A stretch of 64,000 nt of DNA, taken from the NCBI GenBank assembly GCA_017607445.1, contig JAEVHH010000002.1, forward strand, positions 1,116,001 to 1,180,000, given 5' to 3'. Positions 22,558 to 33,140 of this stretch are shown here, piece after piece. Origin of the DNA: Histoplasma ohiense. Its lineage: Eukaryota > Ascomycota > Eurotiomycetes > Onygenales > Ajellomycetaceae. The position numbers and the translations under genes are program-made. The first letter of the stretch is position 1. Each line of letters opens with the position of its first letter. The notes under the pieces are model-generated. The model worked only from the letters and a program-made list of their open reading frames with translations, ran no database searches and had not been told where the DNA came from.

Positions 22558-23150
22558 GGTGGTGTTTCCTCGACGAGAGCAAGGGGTATCGTAAAATTGG
22601 GAGACCAAATTCTGGTCCACGACTTGGAGGGTTGGACGGTACCGAGGGCCACGGGTGGGCATGCGGAACTCTGCTGTCTAATGGCTAAAGAGCAATGGAG
22701 ACATCTAGAAAAGAGCAATAGGAACTTGGTGATGGTTAGTAAAAATACAATGGGTGATGCTGATTCCGTTTTAGGGTAAGGGCGGGCTGCTTTGTCCATC
22801 ACCTTTGAGCTTATTGTGTCGTATGTAGTTAAAGCTTGTGAAAACAAAATGTTGCCAAGACTGGGGAACATATGAAATTTGAAGGTCTGATTTGAAATAT
22901 AAATTCTTTGAGAGTGTAATATTTCTCCATTATATTTTTAATTAAAATAATACAGAATTGAGGAACTTCTTTTAGAAATATATGACTTTTTAATCCAATC
23001 TGGCCTTCCAGTCTTGGCAACATTATCAACATGGTTCACCGCCTGGCAGAATTCTGAACTTCTCAGCCTCTCATTCTCCTCATTTCCCGTTTAGAGTTAT
23101 TGTGTATTGGGAAGCAATTACCCAGCAGCAAATTGTAAGCTCGCAGCGCA
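22558..23150. promoter_or_regulatory. Divergent promoter DPM1 / TRAPPC12
   Basis: 593 bp lie between the start codons. An A/T-rich block runs from 22850 to 23000. A near-palindromic match is visible between TTGCCAAGACTGG (22853) and CCAGTCTTGGCAA (23010), about 160 bp apart. Confidence 0.45.
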
Positions 23151-24721
23151 ATGGACAGCCCAGGGGCTAAACATCGCAGTGCTCCAGTCAAGGGTACAGT
23201 ACACAATATCCTGTCATCACCCTACATTATCAACGGATATATTGCTGAGAGAAATGAATGCTCCATAGCTGCCCGGCCACGGAGCTCCACCAAAGGGCCC
23301 CTAGATGCTCCAGATGAGTACGATCCAATCTGCTCCGTACTTCCACTCCCTCTTCCAAGAATACCAGGCTAAGAAAAAGATGAACCAAGCTCTGCTACAG
23401 CTGCTACCGTATCTCCGAACCAACCGAATTCCTTCAATCTCCCAAGTCGCTCAAGGGCATCTCCGAATTCCCCGCATCGTTCGCTATCCACGTTTTCAAC
23501 TATAGATACCATATCAGTTCCTGTGAATATCAACCTATCATACCTCCTGCGTCCCGACATTTACCATCCCCTCTCACTATTGGATATATCACCGGCTTTC
23601 CGTTCGGATATCCCTACGCCTGCTCCGAATGAACCTTTATCTACTTCCCTAGCTACCCTTGATAATCTCTTGAATGCTGGCCACTTCCTTCTTGCAGCTC
23701 ATTTCTCAGCATCGATTCTATCATCATCCGTGGTGGCCCACAACGACCACCATACGATATTTTCTCTCTTGTACATCCGACTTGCATGCTTAGAGCTGAC
23801 CGGAAATACCCTTCTAGCAGCGCAGGAAGCGAAAGCGCTCGAGGATCTAAGTTCTGCGTTTTACATTGTCGATACCAAGCCGGAAAACGAGATGACAGCC
23901 AATGACACTGTTCCAGATGATCAAACTCGACATATTGTACCATGGCCTCTTCGTGTTCTTGCAGCGAGGTTACAAAGCATTGGATTCGGCGACTCAAGAC
24001 GAGGTATTGCTGCCTTATACGAGCTTGGATTAGAAGCTAGAAAACATCTATCGCGCCAAGTGCTTGCGGGGGATGAAAGAGATATTTGGAAAACTAGATT
24101 GGCAGATTTGGGGATCAGAGTTGTGAATTCGTTAATAGAAATGAACGACTTAGACGCTGCGCGAAGGTCACTCGCAAACTTAAAAGCCCCACCCAAGGAG
24201 CAAGCTTTAACGACCACACGGATGGTGCTGTTATATCTCAAAGTTGGGGATGTTGAAACTGCTCGAAAACTGCTAGATAATACTCCAATCGAAGCGGATG
24301 GGGCTTTGCACTGTCTGTTAGATATGGCGGAAGGTCGATATGATGAGGCAGCTGCGGGGTGGGAGGCCCTTCGCGCAAGCCACATTGGACATGAAGATTC
24401 AGCTCTGATCATACAAAATCTCGCTGTGTGCTTATTATATACAGGAAAGCTAAATGAGGTAAGTTAGTTTTTGACTCAATGATTAGGGGTGATGACAGAA
24501 CCTGATTTTATTACATCTCTATATAGTCCCGCGACCTCCTTGAATCGTTGGTAAACAACAATTATTCTTTTCAAAGTCTCACGTTCAATCTGGCAACCAT
24601 ATATGAACTATGTTCTGAAAAGTCTAGGCTTCTCAAATCCAACTTGACTGAAAGGATAGCCCAGCAGCCGCCGTCAAGATATCGGAATTGGGAAAAGCCG
24701 AATACGGATTTCAAGATATAA
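23151..24721 (+). CDS. TRAPP complex subunit 12 homolog (TPR protein)
   Basis: Proposed exons are 23151-23193, 23374-24458 and 24527-24721 (440 aa). The core starts LSYLLRPDIYHPLSLLDI, then has helical TPR-like repeats including YIRLACLELTGNTLLAAQEAKA and QNLAVCLLYTGKLNE. It ends SLTFNLATIYELCSEKSR, the signature of fungal TRAPPC12, a TRAPP III component for ER-Golgi/autophagy tethering. The first intron is less certain. The start ATG and the core share a frame broken only by TAA at 23370-23372. A GTACAG donor at 23194 and a CTAAG acceptor at 23373 remove it and keep phase 1. Confidence 0.8.
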
Positions 24722-24995
24722 AGACGCCTTTTGCCATAGAGAGTAATTCCATATTTGCCAAAATTGCTACAGTGTCGGGATATTCTGCTCACAAAAATCT
24801 ACGCTTGTTGTACCATCATATATAAATACAATTCAATACCTACCTTAACACCGAAACTCCGCGCTTATGCGTCTAAAGGAAAGCCTTTCACAGACGGCAA
24901 CTTGGCTGCAGATGACAGGTGCATTACCTTCCAGATCATGCCCGCGGCAGCCCAAATGTATATATCGTCAAAACAAAGTCCATTCTCATGGACTG

Positions 24996-26101
24996 TTACT
25001 TTTTGGATTCAACATTTGGCTTCCTAGCCCTTATCAGAACTTTATCACCCTCTCTCTTCCATCCCAAACCCTCCTTTTCCACCAGCGCTTCCCATGTCCA
25101 ACCTTCATTTTCGCCGGCGCAGCATTCCACCAAATAATTCACGTCCACCGACAGATATGCTCTCCCGACCGCTTTCAATGCTCGCCTGCGCACACTGTCG
25201 ACCACCCAATTCAACAGCGCTTTTGTATATGCATTCTGGTTCCGTTTAGTTCTCCAAAATAACACCCAGTCGTCATGCATTATTCCTCTAAGAATACTGT
25301 CGACAGAATTATTACGATACCCGAATACTGCCTTTGCACGTGCCCGGAGCTGATATGCAGCCGACATATCGTCTTGTCGACAGGCATAGTCCAGGATCAA
25401 GTACGTCGTAAACTCGTGCAGCTCAGACGGGTCCAGTGGATTGGTAGACGAGTGAAGGTGTTTCAGCAGGCGCTGCAACGGGGGGTAGTATGACGGTGGG
25501 TGCTGAGCCAGGATTGATACGCGTATGCAGAATATGTGGACGCGCTGGGAGAATGCGATGGGCGTTTTGGAGCTCGTTGCTAGAATGGCTTCCCGCAGTT
25601 TACGGAGCGAAAGAAGGAGAATAGAAAGTTCTTCAGCTGGTGTTGGATGCTGCTCTGATGGAACTGTGCTTTTGGTCGCCGCTGTTGGGGCAGCGGGTTT
25701 GATGGGTGGTTTTGGTGATCGGGACCGAGATCTAGCTCTAGACGCTGGCCTTATAGGTATAGGAACGGGAGGGTTCTTGGTTGGGTCTTCAGAGCGGTTT
25801 CTTGGAAGGGAGCTGAACGCGGCATCAAGGTTCCCGGAGTGGACATTGCAAAAGTGCACATATCTGTCCACAATCTTCTTATAGTACTGTTCTTGGGCCT
25901 TGGGATCTAGGAGTCTGCATAATCGTGTTGGTCAATGCCGGCCATGAAAGGAAAAAAACCATATTCCCCCGCCCTTGAGCATTTTGTACACAAAACCTAC
26001 TTCGTATCTCCCTTTGACGTAAACCCAACCTGGCTGAGCGAATCTGCGGCCGTCTTATTTCCTCTGGGAGTAGGCTTTGATGGCCGCAACGTATCCTCCA
26101 T
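24996..26101 (-). CDS. Unknown fungal protein, possibly SAC3/PCI-like helical family
   Basis: Two exons, 26101-26001 and 25914-24996, encode 339 aa. Exon 1 was assigned because its GTAGGT donor joins in phase to LLDPKAQEQYYKKIVDRYV. An Arg/Ser-rich segment (RASRARSRSRSPKPP) lies near residue 100. The rest is helical: ELSILLLSLRKLREAIL, HEFTTYLILDYACRQDD, HDDWVLFWRTKR, then a winged-helix-like end WEALVEKEGLGWKREGDKVLI. The AQEQYYKKI start and the tail suggest the SAC3/GANP-PCI (CSN8/PSMD8/eIF3k-like) superfamily, but I cannot name the ortholog. It is convergent with TRAPPC12 (274 bp gap) and divergent from the PAQR gene. Confidence 0.7.
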
Positions 26102-26360
26102 TGGGAATTTCAGAAAGCAACCTCTGTTTGACTTGCAGTGAAGCACGATTCGGTCATGGTCCCGCCATCTAGCCTCCAGCCTCTGATTTCGCGATGCCCG
26201 TTTGTGTCTGGTGGAATTTCTTCGCGAACGGAAGCTTCGAACCTAAGCCCCTCCAAGTCCCTCGTGTTTGTCCTGTTTGCATAAGGCTCAAGACTTTATG
26301 GCCTAACTCTCAACATATTTTCTCAACAACTCAAACATCCTTGATTCATGACGGCGGGCA

Positions 26361-27338
26361 ATGTTTGTGTTTAAAAGGAGGAGATCAAACGCCAGCTCGC
26401 AAGAGGACCATAGGCATCCTTCCTGTGCGACAATCGACAAGTTTGTTACGGAGAAAGCAACGGACACAGCCGCCAAGTTAGCATACAAGGCACGCCGGAC
26501 GATTCATTGGGATGACTTAGAACATTGGCAACGGGATAACCACCTCATCCACACGGGATATCGGCCAGCATCCCGGTCCTTCATGGTGTCATTTCATTCA
26601 TTGGGATATGTGCATAACGAAACTGTGAATATCTACACCCACCTGCTGCCAGCCATATCATCAGTACCATTTGCCTTATACCTCTACAAAGCCATTTCCG
26701 CACGATATGATAGCGCTACGCATGGTGACGTGCTCGTATTTAGCTGCTTCTTTGCCGGGGCCGCTTTCTGTCTTGGTATGAGTTCCATGTACCACACGAT
26801 ATCCAACCATTCTCCTGCAGTCGCGCGCATTGGAAACGCGATGGACTACATTGGCATCGTCGGCTTGATCACAGGCAGTTTTATCCCAAGCGTGTATTAT
26901 GGCTTCTACTGCGTGTCCAGATTCAAGAAAATATACTGGACAATGATACTGCTGATCGGGGCTGGGTGCACTGTCATCTCGATCATGCCACGCTTTAGAA
27001 CTCCTCCCTGGCGGCCGTTCCGTGCTGGCATGTTTGTTTCCATGGGACTCTCCGCCGTCTTCCCGGTGCTACATGGTGTATCGATCTTTGGGGTGGAACT
27101 GATGTTGAAGCAAATCGGTCTATTCTGGCTCGTGCTGCAGGGCGCTTTGTATATAATCGGAGCGGCTGTATATGCTGCGCGAGTGCCCGAGCGATGGTAT
27201 CCTGGCGGGTTTGATATCCTAGGCAGCTCTCATCAGATATTCCACGTCCTTGTTGTTTTGGCAGCGATCTCACATTTGACCGGCCTTCTGCAAGCGTTTG
27301 ACTATCGGCATAGCGGTTTAGCGTTATCATGTTTATAA
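26361..27338 (+). CDS. PAQR / haemolysin-III family seven-helix membrane protein (Izh-like)
   Basis: Single exon, 325 aa. The cytosolic N-terminus ends HWDDLEHWQRDNHLIHTGYRP, followed by HNETVNIYTHLLPAI, which is diagnostic of the adiponectin-receptor/Izh group. SSMYHTISNHS and SHQIFHVLVVLAAISH carry the conserved histidines that bind zinc. About seven hydrophobic segments follow one another from residue 90 on. Yeast Izh proteins affect zinc and sterol homeostasis, and the broader family has ceramidase-like activity. The start at 26361 is the first ATG in frame. Confidence 0.9.
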   Translation: MFVFKRRRSNASSQEDHRHPSCATIDKFVTEKATDTAAKLAYKARRTIHWDDLEHWQRDNHLIHTGYRPASRSFMVSFHSLGYVHNETVNIYTHLLPAISSVPFALYLYKAISARYDSATHGDVLVFSCFFAGAAFCLGMSSMYHTISNHSPAVARIGNAMDYIGIVGLITGSFIPSVYYGFYCVSRFKKIYWTMILLIGAGCTVISIMPRFRTPPWRPFRAGMFVSMGLSAVFPVLHGVSIFGVELMLKQIGLFWLVLQGALYIIGAAVYAARVPERWYPGGFDILGSSHQIFHVLVVLAAISHLTGLLQAFDYRHSGLALSCL

Positions 27339-27809
27339 TTTTTGAGATAAGCAGCTCATAATATACTATGTGTTTTATACCAAATTTTTCTGGGGCGCCT
27401 TGATATAGCCGAATTTAAGTTCCAACCAGGAACCAAGAACCTGATGCTAACCGTCGGCAAAATTCCGTGATTTCAACTCCAATTCCCATATTCCTCGTAC
27501 CGGAACCGAGCACTCTCTAATCGTGCTTTGTATATGCCTCTCCGGTCGTTTGCCAGTGTTGGAAACGGCAATTGGCTGTTCCTCGGCTGCCAGCACTTCC
27601 AGGCTAATTGTAATCCCCCGCCGAACACAGGACTACATAACTAACAAATTGCCGGTTAACTTTGCCTATTCTATTGGTACCTGCAATAATAGTATTTACT
27701 GTTTTTCTTTTCCGGTTGTTTTTAAGACATTGATTGTTATTCTCTTCTGAGTACCTTTAGGGCACACATACATCGGCTATCTTCCCTAACCAAGTCCACC
27801 CAGCTTACA
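27339..27809. promoter_or_regulatory. Upstream region of the SDR gene
   Basis: 471 bp between two same-strand genes. No open frame of note. The leader just before the ATG reads CAGCTTACAATGG. Confidence 0.4.
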
Positions 27810-28984
27810 ATGGCCCCTCAAGACCGTATTGCACAGGTGTCCTCCCATCTTAATTACCCGCAGGGTCTGCTTGCTGGTCAAATTGCCATTATCACTGGCG
27901 CTGGTCAGGGTGTCGGTGCTGAAGCTGCTCGCCTGTTTGCCAACGAGGGAGCGAAAGTAGTTGTTGCAGATCTTGATGCCAGTTAGTAGAAAACCTCCAC
28001 ACGCCGCGTCCTATGTTTGCATGAAATTTCCGAGTAAAGAGCCTTTTCTGGTGTTTTCTTAGAGAAAACAGAAGCTGATTCCGTCTAAACTGCACACAGA
28101 GAAAGCAGAGGCTGTTGTGAAATCGATCAATGATGCCTCGCCCGGACGAGCCATTGCCGTAGTTGGCGATGTGACGGACCCTACATATGTGAAAAGGGTC
28201 GTGCAAAAAGCTGCCGAATTTGGCAACGGGAAGATTCATATTATTGTTAATAACGCTGGGTATACGTGGGATGGTGTTATTCATAAAGTTAGTGGTATAT
28301 ATATTTATATATATATAGACATAGATAGATACGGCCCCCTTGCAGGGATACGTATGACCGAGGCTGACTTACAGTAATAGCTCTCGGATAAGCAATGGGA
28401 GGCCATGATAGCTGTCCACGCCACAGCACCCTTCAAACTGGTCCAAGCCGCGGCTCCATATTTCAGAGTAAAAGATGGTGCTGACAGAGTCATCGTGAAC
28501 ATCAGTAGTACCAGTGGCATCCACGGAAACCCGTAGGTCTTAACCTTTCCTCGGCCCCGCCAATTTTCCTCCTTTCCTCGACCACCATAACTAAAAATAA
28601 TACAACAGTGGCCAAGTTAACTACGCCGTCGGCAAGGCTGGTATGGTCGGCCTCACCAAAACAATCGCGAAGGAATGGGGTCCCCAATTCGGTGTCCGCG
28701 CCAACACGATTGCTTTTGGCTTGGTGCTAACACGGCTGACTGCGGCCAAGGAGGCTGGCGCCTTTATCACAACGCCTGATGGTGAAAAGGTCGCTCTCGG
28801 TATACCTTCAGCCCAGTTGGCGGCGAGGGATGGAAGCGATGAGAAGGATAAGTATCCTGATATCCCGTTGAGAAGAGGGGCGACTCCCACGGAAGCAGCG
28901 AGGTCTATTTTGGCAGTTGTGAGCCCCCTGCTGAGCTATGTTAACGGGCAAACTATCATGGTTACGGGTGGGCGGAATATGTAA
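27810..28984 (+). CDS. Short-chain dehydrogenase/reductase
   Basis: Four exons, 27810-27981, 28100-28287, 28381-28532 and 28609-28984, encode 295 aa. Classical SDR marks are TGAGQGVGAE for the nucleotide-binding turn, VVVADLDA at the end of beta-2, VNNAGYTWDG, the catalytic serine in VNISSTSG and YxxxK in NYAVGKAGMVGLTKTIAKEW. Asp at the end of beta-2 suggests NAD rather than NADP, which is inference. The family resembles bacterial-type 3-oxoacyl-ACP reductases (FabG-like). The substrate cannot be told. The long loop before LRRGATPTEAA is a feature of one SDR subgroup. The second intron contains a (TA)n stretch. Confidence 0.88.
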
Positions 28985-30476
28985 GTTGGGGTTGGGGGAA
29001 GTAGTGATGATGAGTGGCTTCGCCTTTACCTTTGTCTTTAGTCTATTTTTTGTTAAATTTATTTTTCTTTATTCATTGGGAAATGGTATGGTACTCGGAC
29101 GCGAATGCAGATTTTGTGTGGTCGTTACTAGTTAAGTTATCTTGCCGTCATCTCGTTGAATCAGATGGTTGAGTCTGAGTCGATAGCAAGGCCTACAAAT
29201 CGCTGTGGATCCCGTTAGAGATTCTTGCCTAATTGCATGTGCGATATGTACGCAGTCGTGCCACGAATCGGAGCATGAACCTGCACCACTTCGAACGGTA
29301 TCTCATCAGACCGTGAACAGAAGCAGCTGGAGCAATCCATGCATTGCAGGATGAATTATGAGACTTCTGTGAGTGGATAGCATCGAAAAGCCCCTATTCA
29401 TTGACGATAAGCTTTGCTGGTTACAATGCGGTTCTTTATTCCGAGATACTTGCGGGTAGCGGCGCTGTTGCGCATGAATACATGGAATCTATCAAATTAT
29501 TGACGAGAAGTATAAAGCCAAGTATATCCATGTAATAAGCTGTCCAGACGTGTATGTATATATTGTAAATAGGGAAAATAGCCCTTCTGGTTGTAAAGTG
29601 TAATATCGAAAGATAAAAGAAGAATCGAGTTGGGTATCAGGGTGACAAGACGAGCACAGGAGCAAGCAAGACATGAAATGGAAAATATCGGACAAAGGTG
29701 AGAATATAAAAAAAAGCAAATCACCGGCCACCTCAGGTTCGAACAAGAAACACCAAACAACGCCGTAAATATATGCCAAAAGATAGGAGCCAACCAAAGC
29801 GAAGAACGAAAAACGAAGATAAAAAAATAGAAATAGAACTCCTCTATATAGCCGTGCCAATAGAACATAAAACGCCTGAAGGATGTCCTGTCCGTATTTT
29901 CGTTTTGTTGCGGTGCGCGAATCCAACGCCAAAATAGAGTATTTCGCTTCCCGGTAGACAAGACAACATCCCACCAAACTTTGTACAGCTCTGCTATGCG
30001 CAAACAAGCGAAGGATATGTTATTACAGGGCGTAGAAGAAAAATTGCTTCCGAGGAGTAAACAATCGAAGGACAAATCCGGGCAACAAAGACTTGAGGGG
30101 AAGAAAAAAGAGCGAAACATGTAGACGGATGAAAAGTAAAAAATAGAAACAGTTTCCAAAAGAAGGTACTCCAAGAGGGATTCCAATTCGGATAATAATT
30201 GACATTCCACGGAAAATAGAGGAAATCCTCATGTCCATCAGGTGTCCAATGGACAAAGTCCCGTAACAGTTGTCGGTTCCTGCGGCATACGAAACGTAGT
30301 AGGGTATAAAATTCCCAAGGGTTGTTCCAAAAGGTATGAAATCCTGCACTTGTGGGGATTTTTCGTCGTTACATGAGATTCGTTCCGTTATCTTGTATTA
30401 AAAAATTTAAAAAAGTTGTAAATGTCCAAAGCGAATGGAATGAAAAAAAAATGGTCAAGAAAATGTAGATCCTGAC
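28985..30476. other. Convergent intergenic region / long 3' flanks
   Basis: 1.5 kb lie between the ends of the SDR and kinase genes. Minus-strand open frames of 108-237 codons overlap each other at 29492-30349, but are rich in Phe, Leu, Ser and Cys from T-rich sequence and have no family mark. They probably lie in the kinase 3' UTR. Confidence 0.45.
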
Positions 30477-31825
30477 TCAATATACGGCAATGACGAGTTC
30501 CACAGGATGTTGTCGTCCAAGATTCTTCTCAGCAATGTCGGTGAAAGGAATGAAAGATCCCCAGAAGTTGGGAACCATTGGAGGCACATATCTGAATTGG
30601 CTGGGTGCTTGGCTGTAAGGTGCATACTCAGATGAAGACGATGAAGATGACGATATGGAGGAGCCGTCGTCGTCGGAGAGAGAAGTATCAGAAACAGCTG
30701 ACATTGAATATTCGGTTTCGAGAGGCTCTGCTGGAAGAGAGACCGGATAAGGAACAAAATTGGCAGGACTATAGGAATCCTTTTGGTATTGATAACTCTG
30801 GCAAGGTGGTGTTGGTGCCATGGACAAAGGAGATCCAGACCGAAGAGTGAATCTTGGACACTCAACAATCAATTTGCGCAGCTCCGATATTGAAATTCGC
30901 TTTTGGGGATCGCATTCAAAAATACGCCTTAGAATAGAGTTGAGTTCGGGTGACAGAGGTAAAATTGTCCTCAGAAATTGTGGGTCCTTAAGAAAGGCAC
31001 GGAAAGTAGAATCTTCGGTTGAAGCTCTTTTCCAAGGATTCCGCCCACAAGATAAATTAACCAAGATGACTCCAAGGCTCCATACGTCATTGGGTGCAGA
31101 AGCATATGGCTGTGGAGTAGATTGCTGGCATTCTGCGTCACCGTCAGATCAAAGTGAAAGATAGAAGTGTTCGTATCGAGATAGGGGAAAATATCAAAAA
31201 GTAATGAGTGCTAAAAATTACCTGGTGACATATAGAACGTTGAACCACATCCGAAGTCCGATGTATAGTAATCGGTTGTAGCAAGGCCGAAGTCGGCCAG
31301 CTTTACCGTCATTCCATGATCTGTGACCAAAATATTCTCTGGTTTAAGGTCCCGGTGGTAGATTCCAATGGAGTGACAGTACTGCACAGCATCCAAAATC
31401 TGGAGAAAAGCACGTTTGGCAAGGAAATCGTTTCCAACAAACTGGCCTTTGTCAGTAATGTTGGAGAAAAGATCGCCCTCCGGGCAAAACTCAATAACAA
31501 CAAAAGTACAATCAAGAGAATCCATTATGCGGACCAAAGAAACCACATTGGGATGTTGACTGGCCAAATGATGGAGCTTGATTTCCCGCTGCTGAAATTT
31601 CCGTTGTCTAGAGTCCAGACCTGCTTTGTTGAGGGCTTTAACGGCGTACGGCACATGGGTATGGATGTCGATAGCGGAATACACAACACCATACGCACCT
31701 ACCCCAAGAACGCTTGTAAGTTCTAGCCGGTTGGCGAGTAGCAAACCGAGCCTATCCTCTGGGACATCGCATATTGTAACGGGTGGAGGCGATTGCGGTG
31801 GTGTAGGTAACATTGTGGGGTACAT
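30477..31825 (-). CDS. Ran1/Ksp1-type serine/threonine protein kinase
   Basis: Two exons, 31825-31222 and 31132-30477, encode 419 aa. The kinase domain starts near residue 30 with GVGAYGVVYSA (glycine loop), then YAVKALNK (lysine), YHRDLKPENILV, LADFGLAT and the APE-equivalent YMSPECQQ, and DVWSLGVILVNLSCGRNPW. The C-terminal tail is a serine/acidic low-complexity region with a nine-serine run, ending PVELVIAVY. It groups with fungal Ran1/Pat1 and Ksp1/Vhs1-like kinases, which in yeasts link nutrients to meiosis, autophagy or filamentation. Which member it is cannot be decided here. Confidence 0.88.
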
Positions 31826-33140
31826 TTATACCTCCCGAAGTTGGGGTTTCGAGGTGTGCAGCAAACAAACGGTATTGCAACGTCAATTTCCCAGGACAAG
31901 TGAAATCCGGAGTCCAAAGGGCAATTGGGGATCCTGATCCTTAATATATAGTATGAAACAAAATCGCCGTAGTCCAAAAGATATTTCAAAGGAATGATTC
32001 GGGCAGTGTTGCCCAGCTAAAAAATATGCTCAACCAAAACAACGAGGATGAAAAGGAGTTTTCGAGTAGGAAGAGGACGAGGATAATTAAATGGAGAGAG
32101 AGGTTGCAAGTAAGTATGAAGTCGAAGATTAAGTAGAGGAAAGGAAGGAGAGCGAAGGCTGGTGATATGGAATAAGGGGACGGGAAAAAAGGAGCGAACT
32201 TTGAGGATAAAAGGTTGATAACAATCGAAGCTTCGTTGACAATGGAAGGCGACAACGGTGGTACGATGCGAGTTCAAGCTTCGCATCCGGTTTAGCCTGG
32301 GCCCATCACGATTCAAAGATAATTCAACCATATCCACAATGACACGGCCCAAGCACTTAAACTCTCGTTCATCAGAGCAAAGCGAATCAGGGTGCAAGGA
32401 GAATGCAAGGGTGCCACTCCTTGGTCGGTCCATGGAACATTGTGCGAGCGTCGAGAGTCGCCTTGGAGTCCCTGGTGTACCATTGGCTGTTCCATTCGCA
32501 CGAATCAAATCAGAAGTCGGCAGTTGCGGGAAGTCCCAGCCTAAAAATTATCCCAGACCCACGTATCGATTATGGAGCTAACTCTGGTACGGGGCAAATA
32601 ACCAGCATGAGCTGCAAGAAAGAGGCTTGGAACGGAACTAGCTTCATCCTTGAGGCCTTGACCCATACTTTCGCATGGAAGTTGTGCCTAGTGGCGCCAA
32701 AAGGAGCTCGTCCTAACGGTTAGCGCACACCCAGCGAACCAAAAAAAAATAAATAAATAAATAAAAAATAAAAATAAAAAATAAGCCCACTTTAATTTCT
32801 GACTGAAGCTGGATGGATGATCCATGCTTAGTTCTGACCCATGAAGCCAACGAAATCAAGGCTAAAGTAGGCGTTTTAACATGACATGCCTTTTCAAAAA
32901 GCAAAATAGAGCGAAGGTTGTGTCGGCCAGTTTTCTTGAAGTTTAATTTTTTATTATTCTTCTTGTAGTATTTACAACTAACCAAATCAAAGTCATACCA
33001 GAGAAGAAAAAGGGGAGGAACAGTCTCAGGAGTCTGGCGCCCTCGGCGAAGGGAGGGACAGGATTGTCATGGATGCTTTTTGGGCCAAGCGTCATATGCA
33101 AAGATTGACAATGCGAAATGATGAGCAATGCAAGCGTTTC
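31826..33140. promoter_or_regulatory. Kinase upstream region and leader
   Basis: Kinase promoter and probable long leader. A 163-codon open frame at 32017-32508 (-) has no recognisable domain and could be an upstream ORF. An A/T-rich AAATAAATAAATA tract lies at 32740-32785. Confidence 0.4.

Noticed and set aside
29492..30349. Overlapping minus-strand frames of 108-237 codons
   Set aside because: They arise from T-rich sequence downstream of the kinase stop. Composition is Phe/Leu/Ser/Cys with no family marks.
32017..32508. 163-codon frame upstream of the kinase
   Set aside because: Could be a leader ORF, but no conserved motif supports a protein.
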